Shown here piece after piece: positions 42,098-50,925 of a stretch of DNA of 64,000 nt (positions are counted from its first letter, which is position 1; the number at the start of each line of letters is the position of its first letter). A program made the translations under genes and the position numbers. The DNA comes from BS150m-G50 sp964517435 (lineage in GTDB: Bacteria; CAIWAD01; BS150m-G50): contig CAZFEC010000009.1 of NCBI GenBank assembly GCA_964517435.1, forward strand, positions 15,124 to 79,123, given 5' to 3'. A model generated the notes under the pieces. That model worked only from the letters and a program-made list of their open reading frames with translations. It was not told the origin of the DNA and ran no database searches.

Positions 42098-42700
42098 ATG
42101 TCACCACGCACACCCGCCCAACAAGCAGCCATCCGCGCCCAGAGCCGCCGTAACCTGCTCGACACCGCGCTGGAGCTGTTCTCCAGCCGCGGTTATCATG
42201 AGACGACCATGGCTGAAGTAGCCAACGCCGCTTCGGTTTCGAAAGGGCTCATCTACCACTATTTCCCCGGTAAAAAGGAGCTGCTGCAGGCTCTGATCGA
42301 GGAGGGATTCCAGGCTTTCTCCCCAGCGGAGGAGCAGCTCGCGCAGTGCGACGACGAGCGCGATCGGTTGAGTATTATTCTGGAAGCTTTTCTCGGTATT
42401 TCGCCCGACACGACCCGCTTCTGGCGGCTTTACTTCAGTCTGGTTATGCAGCCGGGCGTGTTTGAGCAGGTACTCCAGCAGTTCCAGGAGTACCTCCACC
42501 TGATGCGTGCGCTGCTGGGCCAGCTGTTCAGAGAGCTGGAATACGAGCATCCGGATCAGGAAGCACTCCTGTTCGCCGGGGCGCTGGAGGGAATCCTCTT
42601 CCACTACATGATCGACCCGGAAGGTTATCCGCTGCGCGAGATGCGGGGATTTCTCAGAACCCATTACAACCTGCCTGCACAGGCAACCAAACGGAAGTGA
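42098..42700 (+). CDS. TetR/AcrR-family transcriptional repressor
   Basis: 200 residues. The N-terminal helix-turn-helix (about 16-62) carries the family pattern Leu-Asp-Thr-Ala-Leu-Glu-Leu-Phe-Ser-Ser-Arg-Gly-Tyr-His-Glu-Thr-Thr-Met-Ala-Glu-Val-Ala and Val-Ser-Lys-Gly-Leu-Ile-Tyr-His-Tyr-Phe-Pro-Gly-Lys-Lys-Glu-Leu. The C-terminal helical ligand domain gives no hint of the ligand; lipids or their precursors are plausible given the genes it leads. AGGA 5 bases before the ATG. It heads a four-gene plus-strand operon and probably represses itself through the palindrome at 42065-42082. Confidence 0.93.
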   Translation: MSPRTPAQQAAIRAQSRRNLLDTALELFSSRGYHETTMAEVANAASVSKGLIYHYFPGKKELLQALIEEGFQAFSPAEEQLAQCDDERDRLSIILEAFLGISPDTTRFWRLYFSLVMQPGVFEQVLQQFQEYLHLMRALLGQLFRELEYEHPDQEALLFAGALEGILFHYMIDPEGYPLREMRGFLRTHYNLPAQATKRK

Positions 42701-42704
42701 CGGT

Positions 42705-43466
42705 ATGTTGAAGCGACTCACACTGATCATACTCTGCGCCCTGCCCTGGCTGGAAGCGCCGGCCCAGGATCTCACCGCGGACCAGGTCATGCAGGGAATC
42801 AACGCCCTGCTCAACCTGGAATCCATCTACAGCCGGGGACGTATGATCATTCAAACCAGCTCCGGTCAGGAGCGGGTGTTCGAATTGGACTCCTGGTCGC
42901 AGAACGGCGGCGAAAAAACCCTGATGCGCTACCTGGCGCCTTCCCGCGTCCGGGGACAAAGTACGCTGATGTTGAATCACGCGGATGAGATCTGGGTATA
43001 CTTTCCGCGCACGGGACGGGTCCGCAAACTGGCCGCGCACGCGCGCTACCAGAAGATGGAAGGCAGCGACTTCACATACGAGGACATGGGCAGCGGGGAT
43101 ACTTTCATCGACGAGTTCAGCAGCCGGCTGGTGGGGCTGGATAAAAAATGTGATACGGAATGCTATCACCTGGTGCTGAAACGCAAACCGGACAGCAGGA
43201 CGGCGTACGCGGCGATCACTATCTGGGCGCGGGTCAGCGACTTCATGCCGCTGCTCATCGACTATTACGAGGATGAGGAAGCGCCCAGCAAACGCCTGTT
43301 CCAGAGCGAGATCACGCTGGTGGCCGGTATTCCTACCGCGGGGCGGATCGAGATGCACAATCTGCTGGACAACACGGTCACGATAATGGAGACCGACTCC
43401 ATCGTCTACAACCAGGTTTTTCCGGCTGACTTCTTCACAACCAGAAACCTGCAGAACCTGCCGTAG
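42705..43466 (+). CDS. LolA-like outer-membrane lipoprotein-sorting family protein
   Basis: 253 residues with a Sec signal peptide (about 1-20, ending Ala-Pro-Ala-Gln). The body matches the LolA-like family often paired with RND/MMPL exporters: Gly-Arg-Met-Ile-Ile-Gln-Thr-Ser-Ser-Gly, Leu-Met-Arg-Tyr-Leu-Ala-Pro-Ser-Arg-Val-Arg-Gly-Gln-Ser, Trp-Val-Tyr-Phe-Pro-Arg-Thr-Gly-Arg-Val-Arg-Lys-Leu, and Ser-Asp-Phe-Thr-Tyr-Glu-Asp-Met. A periplasmic carrier of a hydrophobic cargo between the MMPL pump and the outer membrane is the usual hypothesis. It starts 4 bases after the tetR stop. Confidence 0.87.
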   Translation: MLKRLTLIILCALPWLEAPAQDLTADQVMQGINALLNLESIYSRGRMIIQTSSGQERVFELDSWSQNGGEKTLMRYLAPSRVRGQSTLMLNHADEIWVYFPRTGRVRKLAAHARYQKMEGSDFTYEDMGSGDTFIDEFSSRLVGLDKKCDTECYHLVLKRKPDSRTAYAAITIWARVSDFMPLLIDYYEDEEAPSKRLFQSEITLVAGIPTAGRIEMHNLLDNTVTIMETDSIVYNQVFPADFFTTRNLQNLP

Positions 43467-43482
43467 TCAGGCGGCGCGTTTC

Positions 43483-43490
43483 TGTATCAC
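43483..43490 (-). repeat. GTGATACA octamer between LolA-like and barrel genes
   Basis: Intergenic copy in a 45-base gap inside the operon, 16 bases after one stop codon and 22 before the next start. Confidence 0.85.
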
Positions 43491-43511
43491 ACAAACTTGA
43501 CAGGATGAAGC

Positions 43512-44696
43512 ATGCGAGGCAAACATTACGCGGCCTGGCTGGCGGGGTTGATCATCACCTGCGCACCGGCCGCCGCCGCGGTGGACCTCTTCGGGTACGG
43601 CGAGATCGACAACCTGCTGCAGACCGGAGACGAAACTCAACTGCTGACGGTATCCAAACTGAGAGTGGATTTGCTTTCCGATCCCGGCAGCGGCTTCAGC
43701 TGCGGCGCTAATCTCAATTTCCATTTGTATCACGGCAGCACAAGCTGGAATCCGCTCGACTACATACCGACAGCGGTGACAACGGCGATTTCTCCGGAGG
43801 TTTACGAACTCTACATCCAGACCTATCGCGACAAGTGGAAGCTGGACAACATCTGGTTGAAGCTGCGTTCCGGCCGCTTCGATCTGACGATTGGCAAGCA
43901 GCAGCTCGCCTTCGGCAGCGGTTACGCCTGGAATCCCACCGATCTCTTCAACACCATCAACCTGCTCGACGTAACCTACGAGAATCCCGGCTGGCAATCG
44001 GTGCGTCTGGATGCGGATGCGGACCGGCTGGGGTCCTTCACGCTGCTGGGAGCGCCGGCCGCCGCAATGTCCGACGCTACGGCGCTGCTGCAATGGCAGC
44101 GTAATTTCCCCCGCCTCGACGTAGCGTTGCTCGTCGCCCACCGCCCCTGGCACCATACTGAATACTACAGCGACGGCACGCCACCGGCGGCAACCCAGGT
44201 TAAAAGGTATCTCTACGGCGGCAGCCTGGTCGGGCAGCTGTTCGGTCTGGGCATCTGGGCCGAATACGCCTGGCACGATCTGCGCCGGGTGGAGTTCGGG
44301 GACTTCTCCGAACTGGTCGTCGGCAGCGACTACACCTGGCGCAACGGAGTTTACCTGTTGATGGAGTATCTCTGGAACGGCGACGGGCGCAGCGGCAGCG
44401 AAGAATACACCTTAACCGACTGGATGCGTCTGTTCAGCGGTGAAACCAGATCGCTGGCGACCAGCCAACTCTACTGTTATAGCAGCTATCCGGTTTCAGA
44501 TCTCGTGTCGGCAGGTGTCACGCTGCTCTACAGCGTCTCCGACGGTGCTGCCGGATTGATACCCACCCTGTACTACTCGCCCGAAGCCGAAACGGAGATC
44601 ACCCTGATGGCGCATTTCTATGGCGGCGACGACCGCGACCAATATAACACGGAGCTGGGAGCTGGGGGCCTGCTCCGTTTCCGCCGTTACTTCTAG
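43512..44696 (+). CDS. Outer-membrane beta-barrel protein (porin/DUF1302-like)
   Basis: 394 residues with a signal peptide (about 1-22). The mature protein is alternating beta strands ending in Phe (Leu-Arg-Phe-Arg-Arg-Tyr-Phe), a normal outer-membrane targeting end. Arg-Phe-Asp-Leu-Thr-Ile-Gly-Lys-Gln-Gln-Leu-Ala-Phe-Gly-Ser-Gly-Tyr-Ala-Trp-Asn-Pro-Thr-Asp near residue 120 is typical of DUF1302/alginate-export-like barrels. Cargo unknown. GTGATACA octamers sit just before it (43483), inside it (43726) and just after it (44701). AGGA 8 bases before the ATG. Confidence 0.82.
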   Translation: MRGKHYAAWLAGLIITCAPAAAAVDLFGYGEIDNLLQTGDETQLLTVSKLRVDLLSDPGSGFSCGANLNFHLYHGSTSWNPLDYIPTAVTTAISPEVYELYIQTYRDKWKLDNIWLKLRSGRFDLTIGKQQLAFGSGYAWNPTDLFNTINLLDVTYENPGWQSVRLDADADRLGSFTLLGAPAAAMSDATALLQWQRNFPRLDVALLVAHRPWHHTEYYSDGTPPAATQVKRYLYGGSLVGQLFGLGIWAEYAWHDLRRVEFGDFSELVVGSDYTWRNGVYLLMEYLWNGDGRSGSEEYTLTDWMRLFSGETRSLATSQLYCYSSYPVSDLVSAGVTLLYSVSDGAAGLIPTLYYSPEAETEITLMAHFYGGDDRDQYNTELGAGGLLRFRRYF

Positions 44697-44700
44697 TTTT

Positions 44701-44708
44701 TGTATCAC
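44701..44708 (-). repeat. GTGATACA octamer after the barrel gene
   Basis: Begins 4 bases beyond the stop codon of the barrel gene, in the 54-base gap before the MMPL gene. Confidence 0.85.
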
Positions 44709-44750
44709 ATCCTCAGGGGGCCGGTATGACGGGCCGGGAAAGGAAACATC

Positions 44751-47432
44751 ATGCGTGATCGCCTGTTCAAGTACTGGGGGGAACTCAGCGCAAGGCACCC
44801 GTGGCGCATCCTGGGAGTGAGCCTGCTATTGCTGATCGCCGCCGGCTTTTCCGCTTCCCGTCTGGAGATGAGTCCGCGCTGGTCCGACCTGCTGCCGCTG
44901 GCGGATCCCAAGGTGCAGGAGTTCAACCGGATTCTCGACAACTACACCAACGCTTCCAACAGTCTACTGGTGGTCCAGGGTCCGGAAGCCGACTGTAAAG
45001 CCTTCGCCGAAGCGGTCGTGCCTCCACTCCGCGCGGTGACCGAATATGTCGAGCGGATCGACTACCGTCTCGATCACGAGTTCTTCAGCCGGTACGGGCT
45101 GCTGCTCAGCAAGCCGAAGGACCTGCGCCGGACCTGTGATCTTTTCGAACAGCTCGGACTGGTGCCGCTGCTGCGCCAGGTGAACGACAACTTCGAAGAG
45201 GTCTACACCGGAGACGAGGAGAGCCTCTCCAGCCGGGTGAAGGAGGAGAACGCCCTGCGCTTCCTGGATGCGTTGCAGTTCCTGACAGCCGGCCTCGATT
45301 CGACGGTGCGCGGTGCCGTGCCGGACAGCGCGCTTCTACAGGAGTGCACCGACCGCCTGTTGTTCGGCGATGCATACTTCAAGTCGCCGGGCGGTGAAGT
45401 CCTGCTCATCATGATCGAACCCACGTTCGCCATTACCGACATCAGCCTGGTCGTGGCCGCGACCGACACGATGCAGTCGATCATCGATGCAACCCTGCCC
45501 CGGTTTCCCGGAGTAACCGCCGGACTCACCGGCACCGTTCCCCTGGCGCACGACGAGATGGTCTTTTCCGAACGGGACCTCAGCCGCGCTTCCGTTCTGG
45601 CCCTGGCGTTGATTCTCGGGCTGCTGATCGTCGCCTTCCGGCGCGTCTCCGCGCCGCTGCTGGCGCTGCTCAATCTGGTGCTGGCCCTGGTGGCCGCCAG
45701 CGGTTTCATCGCCGTCTTTCTGTCCACGCTGAACCTGATCACGTCGATGTTCGGCGTGATTCTGATCGGACTGGGCATCGATTTCTCGATTCACATCATC
45801 TCCGGTTTCCTGGACCGGCGCCAGCAGCTGTCGCTGGAGGAAGCCATGGCTTCGACCCTGCAATTGACGGGGCCGGGCGTACTCACCGGCGCTATCACCT
45901 CCGCGGCCGCTTTCATGACCCTGATGTTGTCCGAATCGCGCGGGATCGCCGAACTGGGACTGGTGCTGGGCACCGGCATTCTGGCGACGGTCGCCACCAC
46001 TTTCCTGCTGCTCCCGTCGCTGCTGGCGGTGCGGGACAACCTGCGCCGGCGCCTTTCCGGTACCAAGCCGGAACGCCAGCCGCTGCAGGCGCCGTTGCTG
46101 GGCCGCTGGGGCGATTTCGCCGTCAGGCATCCCCGCGCCCTCATCAGCGCCGGTCTGCTGGTGACGGCGTTTTTCATCTGGCAGGCCAGCCAGGTGCAGT
46201 TCGACTACAACTACCTCAATATGGAACCGAAGGGGATTCCGTCGGTAACGCTGCAGGATACTCTGGAACACTACTTCGCCATGAGTCCCGATTTCGCCAT
46301 GATTTCAACCGGTGATTTAACGGAGATACGCCGTCTCACCACCGCGGCCAAGGAACTCAGCACCGTGGCGCTGGTGGAGAGTATCACCGAATATCTTCCC
46401 TCACCGGCTCAGCAAAGCGAACGGCTACCCTGGCTGAAAAGGCTGCGCGGGCAGTTGCAGAACCTGCCGTCACCGCCGTCGCTGCTTCCTGATGATATCG
46501 CGACGTTGACCGCGGAACTGGAGCGGCTGGATGCGAACATCTACGAGTTGGGGCAGATGGCTTTCGTGGGCGGCCGCGACCGGGTGGACCGCAAATGTAT
46601 CACACTGACCGGCGACCCGGATCGACCCGGATCGCCGCAACCGCTGCTGCAGCTGGCGGAACAGCTGGCCGCCGATCCGGCGCGTGCGGCCGAGAGTCTG
46701 AACCGCTTTCAGGCCGGCTTCACACCCAGGCTGCGGCGGTTGCTGTTGCAGATGGCCGCGACGGACACTCTCCACCTGTCGGAGTTGACGTCGAGCATTC
46801 GTGACCGCTTTATCAGCCGTGACGGCGACGAGTACCTGGTGACGGTCTATCCCCGCCGCACCGCCTGGGACATCGCTTTCCTGCGCAGCTTCGCCTCCCA
46901 GCTGGAGCAGATCAATCCGAACATCACCGGCACACCGCCGCTGTTCCTGGCGCTGATTGAGTACATCGGACGGGATGGTGTCATCACCACCCTGCTCACG
47001 ATACTGGTGGTGCTGGGATTGCTCTGGCTGGACTTCCGCAGCCTGCGGCTGGCGCTGCTGGCGATGATCCCGCTGCTGGTCGGTGGTCTCTGGATGGTGG
47101 GATTGCTGCACACCAGCGGTCTGATGCTGACCTTTGTTAACGTGACGGCATTGCCGATGATCGTCGGCATCGGTATCGACGACGGCGTGCACATGATCCA
47201 CCGCTACCGGGGCGAGGGTTGGCTGAGCTCCCGGCAGGTGCTGCTCAGCACCGGCAAGGCGATCTTCCTGACGACGCTGACGACCATGCTGGGATTCGGG
47301 GCGATGCTGGGTTCTGCTTACCGGGGACTGGTGAGCCTGAGCCTACTGCTGATGTTCGGCCTGGCGACCTGCTTCATTACTACGGTGGTGTTCCTGCCGC
47401 CGCTGATGCGGTTGTTGGCCAGGCGAAACTAG
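44751..47432 (+). CDS. MMPL/RND-superfamily lipid exporter
   Basis: 893 residues built as two RND halves, each with one helix, a periplasmic domain and a five-helix bundle: helices near 20-35, 275-425, 460-480 and 740-890. Conserved membrane motifs are Leu-Ile-Gly-Leu-Gly-Ile-Asp-Phe-Ser-Ile-His (about 343) and Ile-Val-Gly-Ile-Gly-Ile-Asp-Asp-Gly-Val-His-Met-Ile-His-Arg-Tyr (about 804), whose Asp residues carry protons. HpnN-like exporters of hopanoids and MMPL lipid exporters share this plan. With the LolA-like and barrel proteins it could form a lipid export route to the outer membrane. It ends convergent with flgL, overlapping by 4 bp, with no room for a terminator. Confidence 0.9.
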   Translation: MRDRLFKYWGELSARHPWRILGVSLLLLIAAGFSASRLEMSPRWSDLLPLADPKVQEFNRILDNYTNASNSLLVVQGPEADCKAFAEAVVPPLRAVTEYVERIDYRLDHEFFSRYGLLLSKPKDLRRTCDLFEQLGLVPLLRQVNDNFEEVYTGDEESLSSRVKEENALRFLDALQFLTAGLDSTVRGAVPDSALLQECTDRLLFGDAYFKSPGGEVLLIMIEPTFAITDISLVVAATDTMQSIIDATLPRFPGVTAGLTGTVPLAHDEMVFSERDLSRASVLALALILGLLIVAFRRVSAPLLALLNLVLALVAASGFIAVFLSTLNLITSMFGVILIGLGIDFSIHIISGFLDRRQQLSLEEAMASTLQLTGPGVLTGAITSAAAFMTLMLSESRGIAELGLVLGTGILATVATTFLLLPSLLAVRDNLRRRLSGTKPERQPLQAPLLGRWGDFAVRHPRALISAGLLVTAFFIWQASQVQFDYNYLNMEPKGIPSVTLQDTLEHYFAMSPDFAMISTGDLTEIRRLTTAAKELSTVALVESITEYLPSPAQQSERLPWLKRLRGQLQNLPSPPSLLPDDIATLTAELERLDANIYELGQMAFVGGRDRVDRKCITLTGDPDRPGSPQPLLQLAEQLAADPARAAESLNRFQAGFTPRLRRLLLQMAATDTLHLSELTSSIRDRFISRDGDEYLVTVYPRRTAWDIAFLRSFASQLEQINPNITGTPPLFLALIEYIGRDGVITTLLTILVVLGLLWLDFRSLRLALLAMIPLLVGGLWMVGLLHTSGLMLTFVNVTALPMIVGIGIDDGVHMIHRYRGEGWLSSRQVLLSTGKAIFLTTLTTMLGFGAMLGSAYRGLVSLSLLLMFGLATCFITTVVFLPPLMRLLARRN

Positions 47433-48355
47433 CCGAGGAAGTCGAGCAGCGAGGGTTGGATCAAGCGGGCTGAAACCGCCAGCGCAGCCTGGTAGGCATT
47501 CTCCTCCAGCGAGTACTGCATGACGGCTTCCGCGTAGTCGACATCCTGCACCCGGCTGAGATCATCCGTGTAATCGATGGTGATTTCCTGGGCGATGTTC
47601 CGCGCCTGCAGCACCCGCTGCCCAAGCGCGCCCAGGAAAGTCCGCTGGACCAGGACCTGATCATGGGCGTTATCCAGACGGTCGATGGTATCACCGATCG
47701 CATCGGTATCGCCGCTGCGCAGGGCGTCGCGGAAATCGATCAGCACATCGAAGAGATCACCCGTCTCAGCGGACATCAGCAGATCCTCACCCAGAATGTT
47801 GATTCGGATGCGGTTTTCCAGGCCTATCTCCCGGATGATCTCGCCGTCGGTCCCCAGTGGATTGAGCGTCACCGCCACGATCTCGCCTGCGTCGTTGCGC
47901 GTTTCGACGAACGGCGCTACCTGGGAGTTGGTGCCGCTGAAGAGGTAGGTTTCGTTGTACCTGCCGTTGGCATGGTTGAAGAGATCTTCCAGCAGGTTGT
48001 TGATTCCGGCGGAGATGATCGCCCGTTCCTCGTCGGTGATGGTATCGGAATCGGTGAACACCGCGTCGTTGCGCGCCTCGGTGATGATCTCCTCGATGGA
48101 GACGATGATGCTTTCGGTGTAGTTCAGCCGCCCTTCAGTGTTGTCCAGGTTGCGGAGGTGCTGTTCGTTGAGCGCGATATCGCTCTTGAGTTCGAGGATG
48201 CGCTGCGTGCCGACCGGATCGTCGGAGGGATGCATCACACGCAGGTTCGTCGCCAGCTGCTCCTGGGTGCGTACGAGGCTGTTCATCCGCCGGTTGAGCG
48301 TCAGCAGGATGTTGTTCATTTTCATGAAATTGGTAACGCGCGGACTCGTACTCAT
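47429..48355 (-). CDS. flgL: Flagellar hook-associated protein 3
   Basis: 308 residues, the usual length. The junction protein between hook and filament. The N-terminal flagellin-like helix has Arg-Val-Thr-Asn-Phe-Met-Lys-Met-Asn-Asn-Ile-Leu and Leu-Arg-Val-Met-His-Pro-Ser-Asp-Asp-Pro-Val-Gly; the C-terminal helix ends Tyr-Gln-Ala-Ala-Leu-Ala-Val-Ser-Ala-Arg. The ATG at 48355 is chosen because GGAG lies 6 bases upstream. Last gene of the flagellar operon, 8 bases after flgK. Confidence 0.93.
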   Translation of the reverse strand: MSTSPRVTNFMKMNNILLTLNRRMNSLVRTQEQLATNLRVMHPSDDPVGTQRILELKSDIALNEQHLRNLDNTEGRLNYTESIIVSIEEIITEARNDAVFTDSDTITDEERAIISAGINNLLEDLFNHANGRYNETYLFSGTNSQVAPFVETRNDAGEIVAVTLNPLGTDGEIIREIGLENRIRINILGEDLLMSAETGDLFDVLIDFRDALRSGDTDAIGDTIDRLDNAHDQVLVQRTFLGALGQRVLQARNIAQEITIDYTDDLSRVQDVDYAEAVMQYSLEENAYQAALAVSARLIQPSLLDFLG

Positions 48356-48363
48356 CTCAGCTC

Positions 48364-49740
48364 CTATTTCAGATTGATCACCGTCCACAGCATTTCGTCG
48401 GCGACGCGGATCATCTTGGCCGCCGCCTGGTAGGCCTGCTCGTAGAGAATCATGTTCGTCATCTCTTCGTCGATTGAGACTCCCGTCACCGAGTGCCGGT
48501 AGTTCTCCAGCTGGTTGACGAAAGTCTCCTGCTGCTCGACCAGCCGGCTGCTGTTGGCGCTGTCGGCACCGATACGGCTCACCAGTGTGTGGTAGTACTC
48601 GGAGATCGACGCACCCCCCAGCTCCGCCACCGCCGCACTCCGCAGCCCGGCGATCTCCAAAGCCAGCGAGCCGTCGCCGGTGTTACCGTCAGCGGAAACC
48701 GCGATCAGATTCGGATCATCGGCCACGGTCGAGTTCAGACTCAGCGTTTTGGCCCCTTCACAACCGTCGTTGAATAAAAGCCCTCCCGCGTCGCCGTTGA
48801 GATCGATGCCTGTCAGGTGACGGTTGTTGATCTCCTCCGCCAGCGCCATCGCCAGCTGATCCAGGTGCATGAGGTATTCCGGGAGTTGTGTATCACGTAC
48901 ATCGATGCGTCCCGCCAGACTGCCCTGTTCAACCTTGGCTTCCAGACCGCTGCCGGAGAAGAAGATGATCGCGTCGCCGCTCTCCGCGTCCTGATCCATG
49001 GCGAGCGGATTGGCGGTATCGTACTCCACCAGCGGTAAACCGCCGACATATACGGTCAGCGACCCGTTATCCTGCTCCTGCCAGGAGACGTTAACCAGGG
49101 TGGCCAGTTCATCCAGCAATGTATCACGATAGTCGCGCAGGTCGTTGGCGTTCTGGTGTTTGCTTTCCGCCTGCACAATACGGTCGTTCAGTTCCGCCAG
49201 CGTGGCGGCGGTCGCGTTCAGCTTCGCGAGGTCGGAATTGATTTCGCTGGTCAGATTCAGCTGCAGATCGGTCAGATCAGCGTTCAATTTTCGGAAAGCC
49301 TGCACCACGCTGGCCGCTTCTTCGATTACGACGGTTCGCGCCGCCTGGCTGGTGGGATCGTTGGCCAGGTCCTCCCAGGAGTTCCAAAACTCGTTCAAAA
49401 TGCCGCTCAAGGCAAAATCGTTCGGTTCATTCAGCACGCCTTCCACCATCTCCAGCGACTTGCTGGCCGCGTCGAAACGGCCCAGCGCCTGTGACTCGCG
49501 ACGCAGCTGGTAATCGATGAAGAGATCCCGGAACCGCTGCACTTCGGCCGGCTTGACTCCGGTACCGAGCTGGCCCGGCATCGAATCGACGGGAGCGGAT
49601 GTCGTCAGGTGCACCCGCTGGCGGGAGTAACCCAGGGTGTTGACGTTGGCGATATTGTGCCCCGTCACCTGGATCGAATACTGCTGCGCGATCAGAGCGC
49701 GCTTGGCGGAGTCGAGTATGCCGTTGATGCCGCCAGCCAT
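48364..49740 (-). CDS. flgK: Flagellar hook-associated protein 1
   Basis: 458 residues, shorter than the 547 of E. coli FlgK, with a reduced central region. The N-terminus has the axial-protein pattern (Gly-Ile-Asn-Gly-Ile-Leu-Asp-Ser-Ala-Lys-Arg-Ala-Leu, then Gly-His-Asn-Ile-Ala-Asn-Val-Asn-Thr-Leu-Gly-Tyr-Ser-Arg-Gln). The C-terminal helix has Glu-Glu-Met-Thr-Asn-Met-Ile-Leu-Tyr-Glu-Gln-Ala-Tyr-Gln-Ala-Ala-Ala-Lys. Its ATG overlaps the flgN stop (TGATG, 49740). Two GTGATACA octamers (48889, 49120) both encode Asp-Thr. Confidence 0.94.
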   Translation of the reverse strand: MAGGINGILDSAKRALIAQQYSIQVTGHNIANVNTLGYSRQRVHLTTSAPVDSMPGQLGTGVKPAEVQRFRDLFIDYQLRRESQALGRFDAASKSLEMVEGVLNEPNDFALSGILNEFWNSWEDLANDPTSQAARTVVIEEAASVVQAFRKLNADLTDLQLNLTSEINSDLAKLNATAATLAELNDRIVQAESKHQNANDLRDYRDTLLDELATLVNVSWQEQDNGSLTVYVGGLPLVEYDTANPLAMDQDAESGDAIIFFSGSGLEAKVEQGSLAGRIDVRDTQLPEYLMHLDQLAMALAEEINNRHLTGIDLNGDAGGLLFNDGCEGAKTLSLNSTVADDPNLIAVSADGNTGDGSLALEIAGLRSAAVAELGGASISEYYHTLVSRIGADSANSSRLVEQQETFVNQLENYRHSVTGVSIDEEMTNMILYEQAYQAAAKMIRVADEMLWTVINLK

Positions 49741-50240
49741 CAGACCGCCTCGTTGATTATCTGCTTACCGGTCGGTTGCAGGTTGACCTTGCTGTCGCTG
49801 GTGTAGGTCGTCACCGGGGCCTGCAGTTTCTTGAGCCAGAGCAGGTTACGCCGCACGAACAGCTGTGATTTTTCAACCAGGGTGCTGTTGAGACGATTGT
49901 TGCGATCGGCGCTCTCCAGCAGCTGCCGTACCTCCTGCCCCACGCGGGACAGCTCGGCCTGCCTGGTCGGCGGCAGTGAGGCGGCCAGCTCCACCAGCGT
50001 CAAGCCCTGCAAGGAAAGCGCCATCGCTTCCGCCAACTGCTCCATGGCCTGACGCCGCTTCGACTCCACGCCAGCGAACTCCTCCAGCAACTGCTGCAGG
50101 AAGGATACCGTCTCGTTCAAATTGGCGATATCGTTCTCCAGGATGGCGTCCCGTTGCGCCAGCAGCAGCTGGTTGATCCGCTCCAGCAGGTACCGTTCCT
50201 GCTCCAGCCGTCTGACTAAATCTCCGGTGGTGATACTCAC
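49740..50240 (-). CDS. flgN: FlgN-type flagellar chaperone
   Basis: 166-residue, almost wholly helical protein (Glu/Leu/Gln-rich) without signal peptide. FlgN chaperones FlgK and FlgL to the export gate. The call rests on helical character, size and its exact place before flgK and flgL, with Leu-Leu-Leu-Ala-Gln-Arg-Asp-Ala-Ile-Leu near residue 25 fitting the family; similarity by eye alone is weak. It overlaps flgJ by 4 bp and flgK by 1 bp. Confidence 0.8.
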   Translation of the reverse strand: MSITTGDLVRRLEQERYLLERINQLLLAQRDAILENDIANLNETVSFLQQLLEEFAGVESKRRQAMEQLAEAMALSLQGLTLVELAASLPPTRQAELSRVGQEVRQLLESADRNNRLNSTLVEKSQLFVRRNLLWLKKLQAPVTTYTSDSKVNLQPTGKQIINEAV

Positions 50241-50905
50241 TCGATTTCTCCTTCCTGCATGACTTGCCGGACTTTCTCGACGTAGCGTTGAGTTTCGGCG
50301 TAGGGCGGCACGCCGTTATGGCGATCGACGGCACCTGGACCGGCATTGTAGGCTCCCAGGGCCTTATCCAGATCGCCCTCATAGCGTTCGAGCATGCTTT
50401 TCAGATAGCGGGCGCCGCCGTCGAGATTCAGCGCCGGATCGAAACTGTCCCACACGCCCAGTAGACGGGCGGTGTCCGGCATCAACTGCATCAATCCCCG
50501 GGCGCCGGCGCGCGACACCGCCTGCGGATCGCCCCCCGACTCGACCTGCACCACCGCGCTCAACAGCTCCGGCGCGAGTCCATGGCGGTTGGACACATCC
50601 TGTACCAGTTGATTCAACTGCTGGCCGCTCAGCTTGCTGTCACGGCCGGTAGACCGGTCCAGCTGTCCGAGAATGGATGCGGCGATACCGAGCGGCTGGC
50701 GCTGCGCCATTTGATCGCTGAGAGCGCTGTGCCACCAGTCCTGGTAGGTGTCGCCGGCGATCCCCTGGCCCAGATCCATCTCCGCGAACCGGAGCAGCTG
50801 CTTGAGGAACAGCGCTTCAAAATCAGCGGCCGCCCCTTCGAGTCGCTGTTCTACGGCGGGGGGCCGACCCGTTGTCCCGCTTCCCGTCAGTGGTGTGATA
50901 CTCAT
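50237..50905 (-). CDS. flgJ: FlgJ-like protein: rod-binding domain fused to lytic transglycosylase
   Basis: 222 residues. The N-terminal rod-binding domain (about 20-85: Ala-Ala-Asp-Phe-Glu-Ala-Leu-Phe-Leu-Lys-Gln-Leu-Leu, Asp-Gln-Met-Ala-Gln) is followed by a C-terminal SLT (GH23) domain (about 100-222). Its catalytic Glu is in Val-Gln-Val-Glu-Ser-Gly-Gly-Asp, with Gly-Leu-Met-Gln-Leu-Met-Pro-Asp-Thr-Ala and Ala-Tyr-Asn-Ala-Gly-Pro-Gly-Ala-Val. It lets the rod pass the cell wall. Enterobacterial FlgJ instead carries a glucosaminidase (GH73) domain. Sits between flgI and flgN; overlaps flgN by 4 bp. Confidence 0.92.
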   Translation of the reverse strand: MSITPLTGSGTTGRPPAVEQRLEGAAADFEALFLKQLLRFAEMDLGQGIAGDTYQDWWHSALSDQMAQRQPLGIAASILGQLDRSTGRDSKLSGQQLNQLVQDVSNRHGLAPELLSAVVQVESGGDPQAVSRAGARGLMQLMPDTARLLGVWDSFDPALNLDGGARYLKSMLERYEGDLDKALGAYNAGPGAVDRHNGVPPYAETQRYVEKVRQVMQEGEIE

Positions 50906-50925
50906 CTTTGTCTCACGTATTTATT

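Noticed and set aside
42101..43358. Minus-strand frames opposite tetR and the LolA-like gene
   Set aside because: The plus-strand genes have a promoter, ribosome sites and clear families; the opposite frames have none.
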